Numbered from the stretch's first letter, positions 9,021-17,958 are shown. The stretch: 64,000 nucleotides of DNA from JAGPUQ01 sp050250395 (GCA_050250395.1 JBFWOQ010000003.1:124001-188000); one strand, 5' to 3'. A program made the numbers and translations. Notes: generated by a model not told the origin, from the letters alone.

Positions 9021-10193
9021 TCAGCGCCCGAGGGGCCATGTACCCGGCGCGCGCAGTCGCGTCAGCACGCCGCGAATCGTCGCCGCGGCATGATCGATTT
9101 CCTGCGCCGTGGTGAACCGGCCGATACTGAAGCGCAGCGCGCTGTAGGCGAGCTCGTCCCCGATACCCAGCGCGCGCAGCACATGCGAGGGCTCAAGGCT
9201 GGCCGAGGTGCAGGCCGATCCCGTCGATATCGCGAGATCCTTGAGCGCGAGCAGCAGCGTCTCGCCGTCCACCCCGGCGAAACTCAGATTGAGAATGCCG
9301 GGCACGGATTGCGTCGGACAACCGTTCAGACGCAGACCTCCAAGATCGCCGACGGCGTTCCAGAACCGCTCGCGCAAGGCGCCGATGTGCCTGTTGTCGG
9401 CGGCCATTTCCGCGCCCGCAAGCCGGAATGCCTCTCCCATGCCGGCGACCTGATGGGTGGCCAGGGTGCCGGCCCGCAGGCCCCGCTCATGTCCGCCGCC
9501 GTGCATCTGCGGCCGCAGCTGCACCCGGGGTTTGCGCCGGACGTAGAGCGCGCCGACACCCTTGGGGCCGTAGAGCTTGTGGGCCGAAAACGACATCAGA
9601 TCCACCGCGACGCGGGACAAATCGATGGCGACTTTACCGGCGCTCTGCGCCGCATCCACATGGTAGAGAACGCCACGCGCACGACAGGCTGCGCCGATGG
9701 CGGCGATGTCGTTGATGGTGCCGATCTCATTGTTGACGTGCATCACCGACACCAGAATGGTGTCATCGCGCAGCGCCGCCGCCACTGCCTGGGGCTGAAT
9801 CAGGCCCTCCGCATCGGGATCCAGGTAGGTCACCTCGAAACCCTCGGTTTCCAGATGCCGGCAGGTGTCGAGGATCGCCTTGTGTTCGATCTTCGTGGTG
9901 ATCAGGTGCCGCCCCCGGTCGCGATACGCCTGGGCGCAGCCCTTGAGTGCCAGGTTGTCCGCTTCGGTGGCGCCGGACGTCCAGACGATTTCGCGGGGAT
10001 CCGCACCCACCAGATCGGCCACCTGCGCGCGCGCCTCCTCCACGGCGGATTCGGCCTGCCAGCCGTAACTGTGGGAGCGCGACGCCGGGTTGCCGAATAC
10101 CCCGTCGACGGTGAGAAATCCGGCCATGTGGGCTGCGACACGGGGATCCACCGGTGTCGTGGCGGCGTAATCGAGATAGATGGGCAATTTCAT
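9021..10193 (-). CDS. iscS: Cysteine desulfurase, IscS-like
   Basis: This PLP enzyme removes sulfur from cysteine as a persulfide for Fe-S clusters and tRNA thiolation. Numbered from MKLPIYLDYAATTP, the PLP lysine is K206 in SAHKLYGPKG. The catalytic cysteine is C328 in STGSACTSASLEPS, as in E. coli IscS. The protein is 390 residues and ends LRAPGTWPLGR, without the roughly 15-residue tail ending in EWAHH that E. coli IscS has. Alternative starts lie at 10208 and 10238, with no clear ribosome site for any. Upstream is trmJ. The iscR normally found between them, and iscU-iscA-hscBA-fdx downstream, are absent here. Confidence 0.9.
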   Translation of the reverse strand: MKLPIYLDYAATTPVDPRVAAHMAGFLTVDGVFGNPASRSHSYGWQAESAVEEARAQVADLVGADPREIVWTSGATEADNLALKGCAQAYRDRGRHLITTKIEHKAILDTCRHLETEGFEVTYLDPDAEGLIQPQAVAAALRDDTILVSVMHVNNEIGTINDIAAIGAACRARGVLYHVDAAQSAGKVAIDLSRVAVDLMSFSAHKLYGPKGVGALYVRRKPRVQLRPQMHGGGHERGLRAGTLATHQVAGMGEAFRLAGAEMAADNRHIGALRERFWNAVGDLGGLRLNGCPTQSVPGILNLSFAGVDGETLLLALKDLAISTGSACTSASLEPSHVLRALGIGDELAYSALRFSIGRFTTAQEIDHAAATIRGVLTRLRAPGTWPLGR

Positions 10194-10295
10194 CGGAATC
10201 ACTTTCATGGAAGCCGTTGACGGGAGCACACCGGACAAGCTCTTCTCACGCCGTGCGGACTCGCAAACCCTGCCGCCAACGATAAGCGCCGGACA

Positions 10296-11123
10296 TCAAC
10301 CGACGTGCCGATCGTCGATCCGCGGCACCGCCGGCACATCCTCGACTTGCTCCGCGGCCTTGCCGCCTTGGGCTCCACCTGCCGTGCGCAACCGCCAGGC
10401 GAGATTCTGCACGCCGGTGAGCACTCCGCGCAGGATCGACAGCTCCATGCAATCGGGCCGGATGCGCGCCAACAGCCGTCGCAAGCGGACCATGGTCTGG
10501 CGCGGATTGGCGGGATCGTGAAACCCGATCTCCACCAGCACGCGTTCGAGATGCTGAAAATACAGGTCGATGTCCGCGGCCGGCGCCGGCGGCACATCCC
10601 AATCCGGGGACCGCGCCTCCGCGGTCGCCGCCAGCGCGGCCATCCGCAGTTCGTAGGTCAGCACCTGCACGGCGGCGGCCAGATTGAGCGAGCTGTAATC
10701 GGGATTCGCCGGGATATGCACATGATAGTTGCACTGCGCCAACTCATCGTTCGTCAGCCCGCGATCCTCGCGACCGAACACCAGGGCCACCTCGTGGTGC
10801 GCCGACTCCTGCCACACCCGCAGCCCGCAGGCGCGCGGATCGAGCAGCGGCCAGGGAATCCGTCGCTCGCGGGCGCTGGTACCGACCACGAGGCCGCAGT
10901 CCGCCACCGCTTCCGCCAGATTCTCGACCACCACCGCGCGCTCCAGCACATCGACGGCCCCGGCTGCGCGCCAGAGCGCGCGCGGCGCCGGAAACTCCTG
11001 CGGCGCCACAAGATAAAGACGCTCCAACCCCATGTTTTTCATGGCTCGCGCAGCCGCGCCAATATTGCCGGGATGGCTGGTATTGACCAGCACCACGCGT
11101 ACGCTCGCGAACAAACCCGTCAT
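10296..11123 (-). CDS. trmJ: tRNA (cytidine/uridine-2'-O-)-methyltransferase TrmJ
   Basis: TrmJ is a SPOUT-family enzyme that 2'-O-methylates position 32 of certain tRNAs using SAM. The 275-residue protein starts MTGLFASVRVVLVNTSHPGN. It contains NIGAAARAMKNMGL and LVFGREDRGLTNDEL, and the C-terminal knot IPANPDYSSLNLAAAVQ. The C-terminal extension after about residue 165 is Ala/Arg-rich, as in gammaproteobacterial TrmJ. It is transcribed divergently from suhB, a conserved arrangement, and towards iscS about 100 bases away. Confidence 0.92.
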   Translation of the reverse strand: MTGLFASVRVVLVNTSHPGNIGAAARAMKNMGLERLYLVAPQEFPAPRALWRAAGAVDVLERAVVVENLAEAVADCGLVVGTSARERRIPWPLLDPRACGLRVWQESAHHEVALVFGREDRGLTNDELAQCNYHVHIPANPDYSSLNLAAAVQVLTYELRMAALAATAEARSPDWDVPPAPAADIDLYFQHLERVLVEIGFHDPANPRQTMVRLRRLLARIRPDCMELSILRGVLTGVQNLAWRLRTAGGAQGGKAAEQVEDVPAVPRIDDRHVG

Positions 11124-11148
11124 GGTGCAACCCCGGTGGCGAAAGGGC

Positions 11149-11204
11149 AGTTTAACAGAGCAGCGCGGCAGGCCGACCCCGGCGGGATGGGGCTCTGCTA
11201 AACT
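11149..11204. promoter_or_regulatory. Symmetric divergent promoter pair for trmJ (-) and suhB (+)
   Basis: The segments AGTTTAACAGAGC (11149-11161) and GCTCTGCTAAACT (11192-11204) are inverted copies of each other with one mismatch. Each contains an extended -10 element reading outward: TGcTAAACT towards suhB, and TGtTAAACT towards trmJ on the minus strand. They would give 5' leaders of about 20-25 bases for both genes. The assignment as promoters is inference from motif and spacing. Confidence 0.45.
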
Positions 11205-11235
11205 GCGCGCCCGCTTCCACCCGTCCGGAACATCG

Positions 11236-12039
11236 ATGCAACCGATGCTGACCATTGCCCTGCGCGCGGCCCGCGCCGCCGGCGACCTGATCCAGCGCGC
11301 CAGCAGTCGCATCGACCGGGTGCGCATAGATTCCAAGGGCCAGCACGATTTCGTCACCGAAATAGACCACGCCTCGGAAAAACTCATCATCGAGCAGCTG
11401 CGCCGCGCCTACCCGGACCATACCTTTATCGGCGAGGAGTGCGGCATTCAGATCGGTCGCGATACCGACAGCGAGTGGATCATCGATCCCCTCGACGGCA
11501 CCACCAACTTCATCCATGGCATTCCTCATTACGCGGTTTCGATCGCGTTTCGCCACGGCGGCCGGCTGCAGCACGGCGTCGTCTACGACCCGGCCAAAGG
11601 CGAGGAATTCACCGCCAGCCGCGGCCATGGCGCTTTCCTCAACGGCAAGCGCATCCGGGTATCCGGGCGGATCAACACCGCCGGCGCGCTGTTCGCCACC
11701 GGCATCCCGTTCAGCGGGGCGCCGTTCGGCGAAATGGATGCCTACCTGAACTGCCTGCGGGAGCTCGCCGCCGACTCCTCGGGGATCCGCCGGCTCGGGG
11801 TCGCCTCGCTGGACCTCGCCTATGTCGCCGCCGGGCGCTGCGACGCGTACTGGGAGATGTTCCTCAAGCCCTGGGACATCGCCGCCGGCGTACTGCTGGT
11901 GCGGGAAGCCGGCGGGATGGTGAGCGACTTCCAGGGCGGCGACGGTTACCTCGACTCCGGCCATGTGGTCGCTACCACGCCGCGCATCTTCAAGCCCACG
12001 CTGCAGACTGTCGGTCGCCATCTGGGACACCTCGGCTGA
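11236..12039 (+). CDS. suhB: Inositol-1-monophosphatase family protein SuhB
   Basis: The 267-residue Mg-dependent sugar-phosphate phosphatase starts MQPMLTIALRAARAAGD, closely like E. coli SuhB. It shows the metal-binding sites GEEC, DPLDGTTNF and the C-terminal KPWDIAAGVLLVREAGG. In E. coli SuhB also takes part in rRNA transcription antitermination, which is knowledge of the family and not visible here. It is divergent from trmJ and starts about 25 bases after the predicted transcription start. An in-frame upstream extension overlaps trmJ and is rejected. Confidence 0.95.
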   Translation: MQPMLTIALRAARAAGDLIQRASSRIDRVRIDSKGQHDFVTEIDHASEKLIIEQLRRAYPDHTFIGEECGIQIGRDTDSEWIIDPLDGTTNFIHGIPHYAVSIAFRHGGRLQHGVVYDPAKGEEFTASRGHGAFLNGKRIRVSGRINTAGALFATGIPFSGAPFGEMDAYLNCLRELAADSSGIRRLGVASLDLAYVAAGRCDAYWEMFLKPWDIAAGVLLVREAGGMVSDFQGGDGYLDSGHVVATTPRIFKPTLQTVGRHLGHLG

Positions 12040-12131
12040 GCGACTGGCGCGACCCTTCGTCCCTGTCACCATTTGGTCAAAGCACTGTTATAAGGTCTTC
12101 GCGTTATTCCGCACCCCGACCGGAGACCGCT

Positions 12132-13823
12132 ATGCTCGACGTGGAAAGCTTTGTTCAGGAGCGCTATCCGCGCTTTTTCGCCGACCGCCCGCTGTTGGCC
12201 AAACCCCTGATCACGGCGCTGCGGCTCCTGTTTCACGAAAAGGAAATCCGGCAGTTCGAGACCAGCTATCCCCATCTGAGGGGCTTTGACTTCGTCGAGC
12301 AGGTGCTCGACTACTTCGATTTTTCCTGCCGCCTGCGCGAGCGCGAGCGCCAGTACATTCCGCCGCGCGGCCGTGTGGTGATCGCCGCCAATCACCCCAT
12401 CGGCTCGCTGGACGGGCTGGCACTGCTGAAACTGGTGCGCGAGGTTCGCCCGGACGTGAAGGTGGTCGCCAATGACGTACTCACCACGATCAAGCCGTTG
12501 GGCAATCTGTTGCTGCCGGTGGACAACATGGGCGGCAACACGCCGCGCCAGAATCTGCGCGCGATCCGGGAGTTCATCGAGCGGGAAGGCGCCCTGATCA
12601 TCTTCCCGGCCGGCGAGGTGTCCCGCTTCGGCGCCAAGGGGGTGCGCGACGGCAGGTGGCACACCGGCTTCCTGCGCATCGCCAGCGCCACCAAGGCGCC
12701 GATCCTGCCGGTGTATGTGGATGGCCGCAATTCCGCGTTTTTCTATGCCCTGTCCTTCCTGGCGCGACCGCTCTCGACGCTGTGGCTGGTGCGGGAGATG
12801 TTCAAACAGGCCAAACGCTGCGTCGATGTGCGCATCGGCCAGCCGATCAGCTTTCGCAATTACCAACGCCTGGATATTCCGCCCCGACAAAAAGCCAAGC
12901 TCTTTCGGCGCCACCTGTACCGCGTCGGCAGCGGCCGTCCGGGCCTGTTCTCCACTGAAGTGGCCATCGCGCAGCCGGAGAACCGCCAGCAGTTGCGCAC
13001 CGAAGTGACCGCCTGCGAGAAGCTCGGCGCGACCGCCGACGACAAGCAGATCTATCTGTACAACCACCAGGGCGACTCCGCCGTGATGCGCGAGATCGGC
13101 CGCCTGCGGGAACTGGCCTTCCGCGCGGTGGAAGAAGGCTCCGGACTGCGGCGGGACATCGACGGCTTCGACCCACACTATCAGCATCTGGTGCTGTGGG
13201 ACGAGCGCGAATGGGAAATTGCCGGCGCCTACCGGTTTTGCCAAACCAATGCGGGGCTGCCGCTCTACACCTGCACCCTGTTCGACTTCACGGTCGGGAT
13301 GAACCCCTATCTGGCGCAGGGCCTCGAACTCGGGCGCAGCTTCGTGCAGCCGGGGTACTGGGGCAAACGCAGCCTGGATTATCTCTGGTATGGCATCGGG
13401 GCCTTTCTACGCCAGCACCCGCAGCACCGCTATCTGTTCGGCCCGGTGAGTCTGAGCGGCGCCTACCCGCGCCCCGCGCTGGAGTTGCTGGTGCATTTTT
13501 ACCAAAGCCATTTTCCGGCGCTGCAAACCCTGGCGATGGCCCGGAACCCCTTCCTCATCCCGCCGGATCGACGCGCCGAGCTGAACGCACGCTACCCCGG
13601 CACCTGCTATCGCGAAGAATTTCAGCAACTCAAGCGGGAATTGGGCGAGATGAATCTCGGCATTCCCACCCTTTACAAGCAGTACGCGGAACTGTGCGAA
13701 CCGGGCGGCGTGCAATTTGCGGCATTCAATGTCGATTCCGGCTTCGGCAATTGCGTCGATGGCCTGGTGATCGTCGATCTCGCGCGCCTCAAGGCTTCGC
13801 GCCGGGAACGCTACCTCAACTGA
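12132..13823 (+). CDS. OlsF-like bifunctional acyltransferase (PlsC-type plus GNAT)
   Basis: The 563-residue protein has two acyltransferase halves. The N-terminal half (about 70-260) is a lysophospholipid-acyltransferase domain with NHPIGSLD at 87-94 and FPAGEVSR at 158-165, the forms used by the COG3176 'hemolysin' group. The C-terminal half (about 300-560) is a GNAT-like domain of the ornithine-lipid N-acyltransferase type. Fusions of this order are known as OlsF, which makes ornithine lipids in one polypeptide, so that role is inferred. The start ATG at 12132 has GGAG 6 bases upstream. A longer in-frame ORF back into suhB is noncoding. It is probably membrane-associated, at the inner leaflet. 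Confidence 0.78.
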   Translation: MLDVESFVQERYPRFFADRPLLAKPLITALRLLFHEKEIRQFETSYPHLRGFDFVEQVLDYFDFSCRLRERERQYIPPRGRVVIAANHPIGSLDGLALLKLVREVRPDVKVVANDVLTTIKPLGNLLLPVDNMGGNTPRQNLRAIREFIEREGALIIFPAGEVSRFGAKGVRDGRWHTGFLRIASATKAPILPVYVDGRNSAFFYALSFLARPLSTLWLVREMFKQAKRCVDVRIGQPISFRNYQRLDIPPRQKAKLFRRHLYRVGSGRPGLFSTEVAIAQPENRQQLRTEVTACEKLGATADDKQIYLYNHQGDSAVMREIGRLRELAFRAVEEGSGLRRDIDGFDPHYQHLVLWDEREWEIAGAYRFCQTNAGLPLYTCTLFDFTVGMNPYLAQGLELGRSFVQPGYWGKRSLDYLWYGIGAFLRQHPQHRYLFGPVSLSGAYPRPALELLVHFYQSHFPALQTLAMARNPFLIPPDRRAELNARYPGTCYREEFQQLKRELGEMNLGIPTLYKQYAELCEPGGVQFAAFNVDSGFGNCVDGLVIVDLARLKASRRERYLN

Positions 13824-13899
13824 GTGCCGCGGCCTCTTGCGGGCGGACGCTCGCGACCTTGGGCCGTGTACAATGGTGGCCGCATGCTGGCGGCCCACG

Positions 13900-14658
13900 A
13901 TGAACGATCAGGACACTACCCACTTCGGATTTGAACGCGTCGCCCGTCCCGAAAAGGCCGCGCGCGTGGCGCAAGTGTTCGACTCGGTGGCGTCCCGTTA
14001 CGACCTGATGAACGATCTGATGTCGGGCGGCCTGCACCGGCTCTGGAAGCGCGCCGCCCTGACCATGGCCGCGCTGCGGCCGGGCCAGAGCGTGCTCGAT
14101 CTCGCGGGCGGCACCGGTGATCTCGCCGCCGAACTCGCCGCCCAGGTCGGACCCGCCGGCCGGGTGGTGCTGGCCGACATCAACGCCGCCATGCTCGGAG
14201 TCGGCCGCGATCGGCTGCTGGACCAGGGCATCGCGAGTAATGTCGTTTACGTCCAGGCCGATGCCGAGCAGTTGCCATTCCCCGCCGACAGCTTCGACTG
14301 CGTCACCATTGCGTTCGGCCTGCGCAATGTCACCGACAAGGAGCGCGCACTGCGCGCCATGCTCGCCGTGCTGAAACCGGGAGGACGCCTGCTGGTGCTG
14401 GAATTCTCCCATCCCGTCAATCCGCTGGTCGCGCGCCTCTACGATCAGTATTCGTTCCGCATCCTGCCCCGCATGGGCAAGCTGGTTGCGGGCGACGCCG
14501 ACAGCTACCGCTACCTTGCCGAATCTATCCGCATGCACCCGAACCAGGAAGCGCTGCGCGCAATGATGGTGGAGGCCGGCTTTGCGGATGCCCGTTACCA
14601 CAATATGACCGGCGGTATCGTGGCGCTCCACACCGGGCTCAAACCCCACCTGCGATGA
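13900..14658 (+). CDS. ubiE: Ubiquinone/menaquinone biosynthesis C-methyltransferase UbiE
   Basis: UbiE methylates the ring carbon of the ubiquinone (and, where present, menaquinone) precursor with SAM. The 252-residue protein has the conserved YDLMNDLMSGGLHRLWK region and the SAM motif LDLAGGTGDLA. It also has FGLRNVTDKERAL and the family C-terminal GGIVALHTG. The start is MNDQDTTHFGFERV. It overlaps ubiJ by four bases (ATGA), and the ubiE-ubiJ-ubiB order points to one ubiquinone operon. Confidence 0.96.
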   Translation: MNDQDTTHFGFERVARPEKAARVAQVFDSVASRYDLMNDLMSGGLHRLWKRAALTMAALRPGQSVLDLAGGTGDLAAELAAQVGPAGRVVLADINAAMLGVGRDRLLDQGIASNVVYVQADAEQLPFPADSFDCVTIAFGLRNVTDKERALRAMLAVLKPGGRLLVLEFSHPVNPLVARLYDQYSFRILPRMGKLVAGDADSYRYLAESIRMHPNQEALRAMMVEAGFADARYHNMTGGIVALHTGLKPHLR

Positions 14659-15323
14659 TCGCGGCACTCGCCCGGCAACAGGCCGGCCGGCTGGTCAATC
14701 TCGCGCTCGATCGAAATCCTGCTGCCCGGGAACGGCTGGCCGGCCTGGGCGACCTCTGCATCCCTATCCACATAACCCAACCCCGCGCGATGCTGGCGCT
14801 GCGGATTCACGCGGGCGTGGTTGCCATCGAGCCCACCGCCGACGGACCCACGGATCTCGAACTCGCTGGCAGTGCACCGGCATTGCTGCATCTGGCCGCC
14901 AATCCCGATGCGCCCATCCCCAGCACGCCCTTTCCCGGCGCAGTAACCGTCACCGGCAGCCCGGAGCTGTTTGCCCACCTGCGGGCCATTCAGGCCGAAC
15001 TGGAACTGGACTGGGAAGGCATGCTGGCCGCCCATGTCGGCGCCACCCCCGCTCATCTGCTGGGCCGCGGCGTGCGCAGCGCGCTGCGCGGGGGCAACGC
15101 GGCGCTGATCCGGAGCCGCGAGCTGCTCGTCAACTACCTCGCGGACGAATCCCCTGCGCTGCCACCCGGCCCACTGCGCGGCATCGCACGCGCCGGAGCC
15201 GAGGCCGCACTCGCCTTCGGCGACTGGTTCGGTGCGGGCGCGACATCCCCCGCTCCACCACCTGTCGCTCCATCATCTGTCGCGCCAACATCCGTCACAC
15301 CGCCAACGGACGATTCGCGCTGA
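14655..15323 (+). CDS. ubiJ: Ubiquinone biosynthesis accessory factor UbiJ (SCP2 domain)
   Basis: UbiJ is a lipid-binding SCP2-type protein that assists the aerobic ubiquinone synthesis complex. The 222-residue protein lacks catalytic motifs. It has an SCP2-like N-terminal half and the helical segment LDWEGMLAAHVGATPAHLLGR typical of UbiJ. The C-terminal end is a Pro/Ala/Ser/Thr-rich tail with a repeating APPPVAPSSVAPTSV pattern, probably disordered. The start overlaps the ubiE stop, and the stop lies one base before ubiB. Identity rests mainly on this position plus weak similarity. Confidence 0.85.
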   Translation: MIAALARQQAGRLVNLALDRNPAARERLAGLGDLCIPIHITQPRAMLALRIHAGVVAIEPTADGPTDLELAGSAPALLHLAANPDAPIPSTPFPGAVTVTGSPELFAHLRAIQAELELDWEGMLAAHVGATPAHLLGRGVRSALRGGNAALIRSRELLVNYLADESPALPPGPLRGIARAGAEAALAFGDWFGAGATSPAPPPVAPSSVAPTSVTPPTDDSR

Positions 15324-15324
15324 G

Positions 15325-16959
15325 ATGATCCCTGCCCTGCGCGCCCTGACCATCGCCCGGGTGATGCTCCGCCACCGCCTGGACACGCTCGCCACCGGCC
15401 TGAATTTGCCTCTCGCCCTGCGTTGGCCGCTGCGCCTGCTGGCGCTGCTGCCGACCCCGCGACGGACACGAGGCGAACGTCTGCGGCTGGCACTGGAAGC
15501 CCTGGGCCCGGTGTTCGTGAAATTCGGTCAGATGCTCTCGACCCGCCCGGATCTGATCCCGAGCGATATCTGCGTGGAACTGCAAAAACTTCAGGACACC
15601 GTCCCGCCGTTTCCCGGGGAGGAGTTCACCGCCCTGATCGAAGCCGCGCTGGGTGCGCCCGTCGACCAGCTGTTCGCCCGGTTCGAACGCACGCCACTGG
15701 CATCCGCCTCGGTGGCGCAGGTCCACGCCGCACTCCTGCCCGACGGTCGCGAGGTGGTGGTGAAGGCCATTCGCCCGGGTGTGCAGGCCGTGGTCGAACT
15801 GGACTGTGCATTGCTGCTGGCGCTGGCGCGCGGACTCGAACGCTTCAGCGCCGAGGCGCGCCGCCTGCGCCCGGTCGAGGTCGCCCGCGACTACCGCACC
15901 ACCATCCTCGACGAACTCGACCTGCAACGGGAAGCGGCCAATGCCGCCATCCTGGGTCGCAACTTCGCCGACTCGCCACTGTTGTATGTGCCGGCGATCC
16001 ACTGGCCGCTGTCCAACCAGAAAGTAATGGTCATGGAGCGCATTCGGGCCATCCCGGTCACCGATGTGGCGGCGCTGCGGGCCGCCGGCATCGACTTCCG
16101 CGTACTCGCCGAGCGCGGCGTCGAGATTTTTTTCACCCAGGTGTTCACCCACAATTTTTTCCATGCCGACATGCATCCCGGCAATATCTTCGTGGACATC
16201 CGCGAACCGCGCCGACCGAGCTATGTGGCCCTGGACTGCGCCGTGATAGGCATCCTGTCCGACACCGATCAGTACTATCTGGCCCGCAACATGCTGGCCA
16301 TCTTCCGCCGCGACTACCGCCAGGTGGCGGAACTGCACCTGCTGTCGGGCTGGGTGCCGGAAGGCACTCCGGTCGTCGCCCTCGAAAGCGCGGTACGGAC
16401 CGTGTGCGAACCCCGCTTCCAGCGGCCGCTCAAGGACATCTCCCTCGCCTATCTGCTGATCGATCTGTTTCGCGTCGCGCGGCGCTTCGACGCCGAAATC
16501 CAGCCCTCGCTGGTACTGCTGCAAAAGACGCTGCTCAACATCGAGGGACTGGGGCGTCAACTCTATCCGGATCTCGACCTGTGGCAGACCGCGCATCCGT
16601 TTCTGGAACGCTGGCTGCGCGAACGTTTCAAGCCGACGCGGCTGCTCGAACGCCTGAAACGTCACGGCCCGGAATGGCTGGAGCAGTTTCCGCAGGTGCC
16701 GCAACTGATGTTCGACACCCTCAAACGCGTGGACGGCATCGAGCGCGCACTCCGCGAACGCGCGCCGGCCGTGCCGCCCGCGCGCCTGCGCAACGCCACC
16801 ATGGGCGCACTCTGCGTCGGAGCGGCGGCGGGCATGTTGTTTGCGGCCAGTCCGGTAACCGAAGACACCCTGAAGGCCGCCAGCCTGGCGCTGGCCGGCT
16901 TCGGCGTGCTCCTGTTGCTGGCGCGGCGAAGCTGGGATAATCGCCACCCACCCCGGTGA
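15325..16959 (+). CDS. ubiB: Ubiquinone biosynthesis kinase-like protein UbiB
   Basis: UbiB belongs to the atypical ADCK/ABC1 kinase-like family and is required for ubiquinone synthesis at the membrane. The 544-residue protein has the family N-motif FVKFGQMLSTRPDLIP. The Ala-rich loop is SASVAQVHAA, the invariant lysine is in VVVKAIRPG, and ELDLQREAANA and HADMHPGNIF are present. The metal-binding motif reads LDCAVIG, whereas E. coli has DCG, a small deviation. Two C-terminal transmembrane helices (about 490-510 and 518-536) match the family. It probably lies in the inner membrane with UbiE and UbiJ. Confidence 0.95.
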   Translation: MIPALRALTIARVMLRHRLDTLATGLNLPLALRWPLRLLALLPTPRRTRGERLRLALEALGPVFVKFGQMLSTRPDLIPSDICVELQKLQDTVPPFPGEEFTALIEAALGAPVDQLFARFERTPLASASVAQVHAALLPDGREVVVKAIRPGVQAVVELDCALLLALARGLERFSAEARRLRPVEVARDYRTTILDELDLQREAANAAILGRNFADSPLLYVPAIHWPLSNQKVMVMERIRAIPVTDVAALRAAGIDFRVLAERGVEIFFTQVFTHNFFHADMHPGNIFVDIREPRRPSYVALDCAVIGILSDTDQYYLARNMLAIFRRDYRQVAELHLLSGWVPEGTPVVALESAVRTVCEPRFQRPLKDISLAYLLIDLFRVARRFDAEIQPSLVLLQKTLLNIEGLGRQLYPDLDLWQTAHPFLERWLRERFKPTRLLERLKRHGPEWLEQFPQVPQLMFDTLKRVDGIERALRERAPAVPPARLRNATMGALCVGAAAGMLFAASPVTEDTLKAASLALAGFGVLLLLARRSWDNRHPPR

Positions 16960-16963
16960 TGCC

Positions 16964-17362
16964 ATGACCAGCGACACCTCCCCCACCCGGTTTCTCGATG
17001 GCGTCGCCTGGAATGCCGATGGCCTGGTGCCGGCCATCGCTCAGGACGCCACCACGGGTGCAGTGCTGATGCTGGCCTGGATGAACCGGGAATCGCTCGC
17101 CCTGACGCTGCGGGAACAGCGCGCCGTGTACTGGTCGCGCTCCCGTGCACGATTGTGGCGAAAAGGCGAGGAATCGGGTCATGTGCAGCGGCTGATCGAC
17201 ATCCGTCTGGACTGCGATGGCGATGCGCTACTGCTGAAGGTGGAACAGGTGGGCGGCATCGCCTGTCACACCGGCCGCCCGTCCTGCTTTTACAACGAAT
17301 TCAGCGCCGGGCAATGGCACCCGGACAGTCCCGATCCGCGCTCCGCAGGCAAGACACCATGA
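16964..17362 (+). CDS. hisI: Phosphoribosyl-AMP cyclohydrolase
   Basis: HisI opens the purine ring of phosphoribosyl-AMP, the third step of histidine synthesis. The 132-residue single-domain protein shows MLAWMNRESL and YWSRSRARLWRKGEESGH. The metal site region is DCDGDALLLKVEQ with ACHTGRPSCFY. HisI and HisE are separate here, unlike the fused enterobacterial HisIE. Its stop overlaps the hisE start (ATGA). Confidence 0.96.
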   Translation: MTSDTSPTRFLDGVAWNADGLVPAIAQDATTGAVLMLAWMNRESLALTLREQRAVYWSRSRARLWRKGEESGHVQRLIDIRLDCDGDALLLKVEQVGGIACHTGRPSCFYNEFSAGQWHPDSPDPRSAGKTP

Positions 17363-17688
17363 GCGACATCCTGACCCGACTGACCGCCGTGCTCGCGGCG
17401 CGCCGCGAGGCCAATCCCGAGGTGTCCTATGTGGCGCGCCTGCATCGCGAAGGGCTCAACAAGATTCTCGAGAAGCTCGGCGAGGAATGCACCGAGACCC
17501 TGCTCGCCGCCAAGGATGCCGAGCACAGCGGCGACACCCGGGCCCTGGTCGCGGAGACCGCCGACCTGTGGTTTCACTCGCTGGTAATGCTCGCCCACCT
17601 CGGAGAGAATGCCGACGCCGTATTGGCGGAATTGGCGCGCCGTTTCGGTATTTCCGGACTGGACGAAAAAGCCAGCCGCAACCAATAG
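17359..17688 (+). CDS. hisE: Phosphoribosyl-ATP pyrophosphatase
   Basis: HisE removes pyrophosphate from phosphoribosyl-ATP, the second step of histidine synthesis. The 109-residue all-alpha protein contains EKLGEECTETLLAAKD and the metal-binding helix ETADLWFHSLVML, typical of the MazG-related HisE fold. The start is the ATG at 17359, which overlaps the hisI stop. A longer in-frame ORF back into hisI is not coding. Twelve bases separate it from tatA. Confidence 0.95.
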   Translation: MSDILTRLTAVLAARREANPEVSYVARLHREGLNKILEKLGEECTETLLAAKDAEHSGDTRALVAETADLWFHSLVMLAHLGENADAVLAELARRFGISGLDEKASRNQ

Positions 17689-17700
17689 CCGGAGACAATC

Positions 17701-17958
17701 ATGGGACTGGGCGGAATCAGCATTTGGCAATTGCTCATCATTCTGGTCATCGTGGTGATGATCTTCGGTACCAAACGACTCAAGAACCTGGGCGGGGATC
17801 TCGGTGGCGCCATCAAGGGCTTCCGCAACGCCATGGGCGAAAGCAAAGAGGATAAAACCAAAACCCACGAGCCGGTGGAAGACGCCCGTTCTGGCGATGC
17901 CCAGGCACGGGAAACCGCCGACACAGACACAGGCACAGACACCCACAAAAAATCCTGA
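17701..17958 (+). CDS. tatA: Sec-independent protein translocase subunit TatA
   Basis: TatA forms the protein-conducting element of the twin-arginine pathway in the inner membrane. The 85-residue protein has a single N-terminal transmembrane helix (about 6-22) followed by the hinge FGTKRLKNLGGDLG and an amphipathic helix. A charged, Asp/Thr-rich tail ends THKKS. A ribosome site (CCGGAGA) precedes the ATG. It is first of the tatABC cluster, directly after hisE, an arrangement known from Pseudomonas. Confidence 0.96.
   Translation: MGLGGISIWQLLIILVIVVMIFGTKRLKNLGGDLGGAIKGFRNAMGESKEDKTKTHEPVEDARSGDAQARETADTDTGTDTHKKS

Noticed and set aside
11439..13823. 794-residue ORF joining suhB DNA to the OlsF-like gene
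   Set aside because: The first 231 residues read suhB out of frame. A proper ribosome site and ATG at 12132 give the real start.
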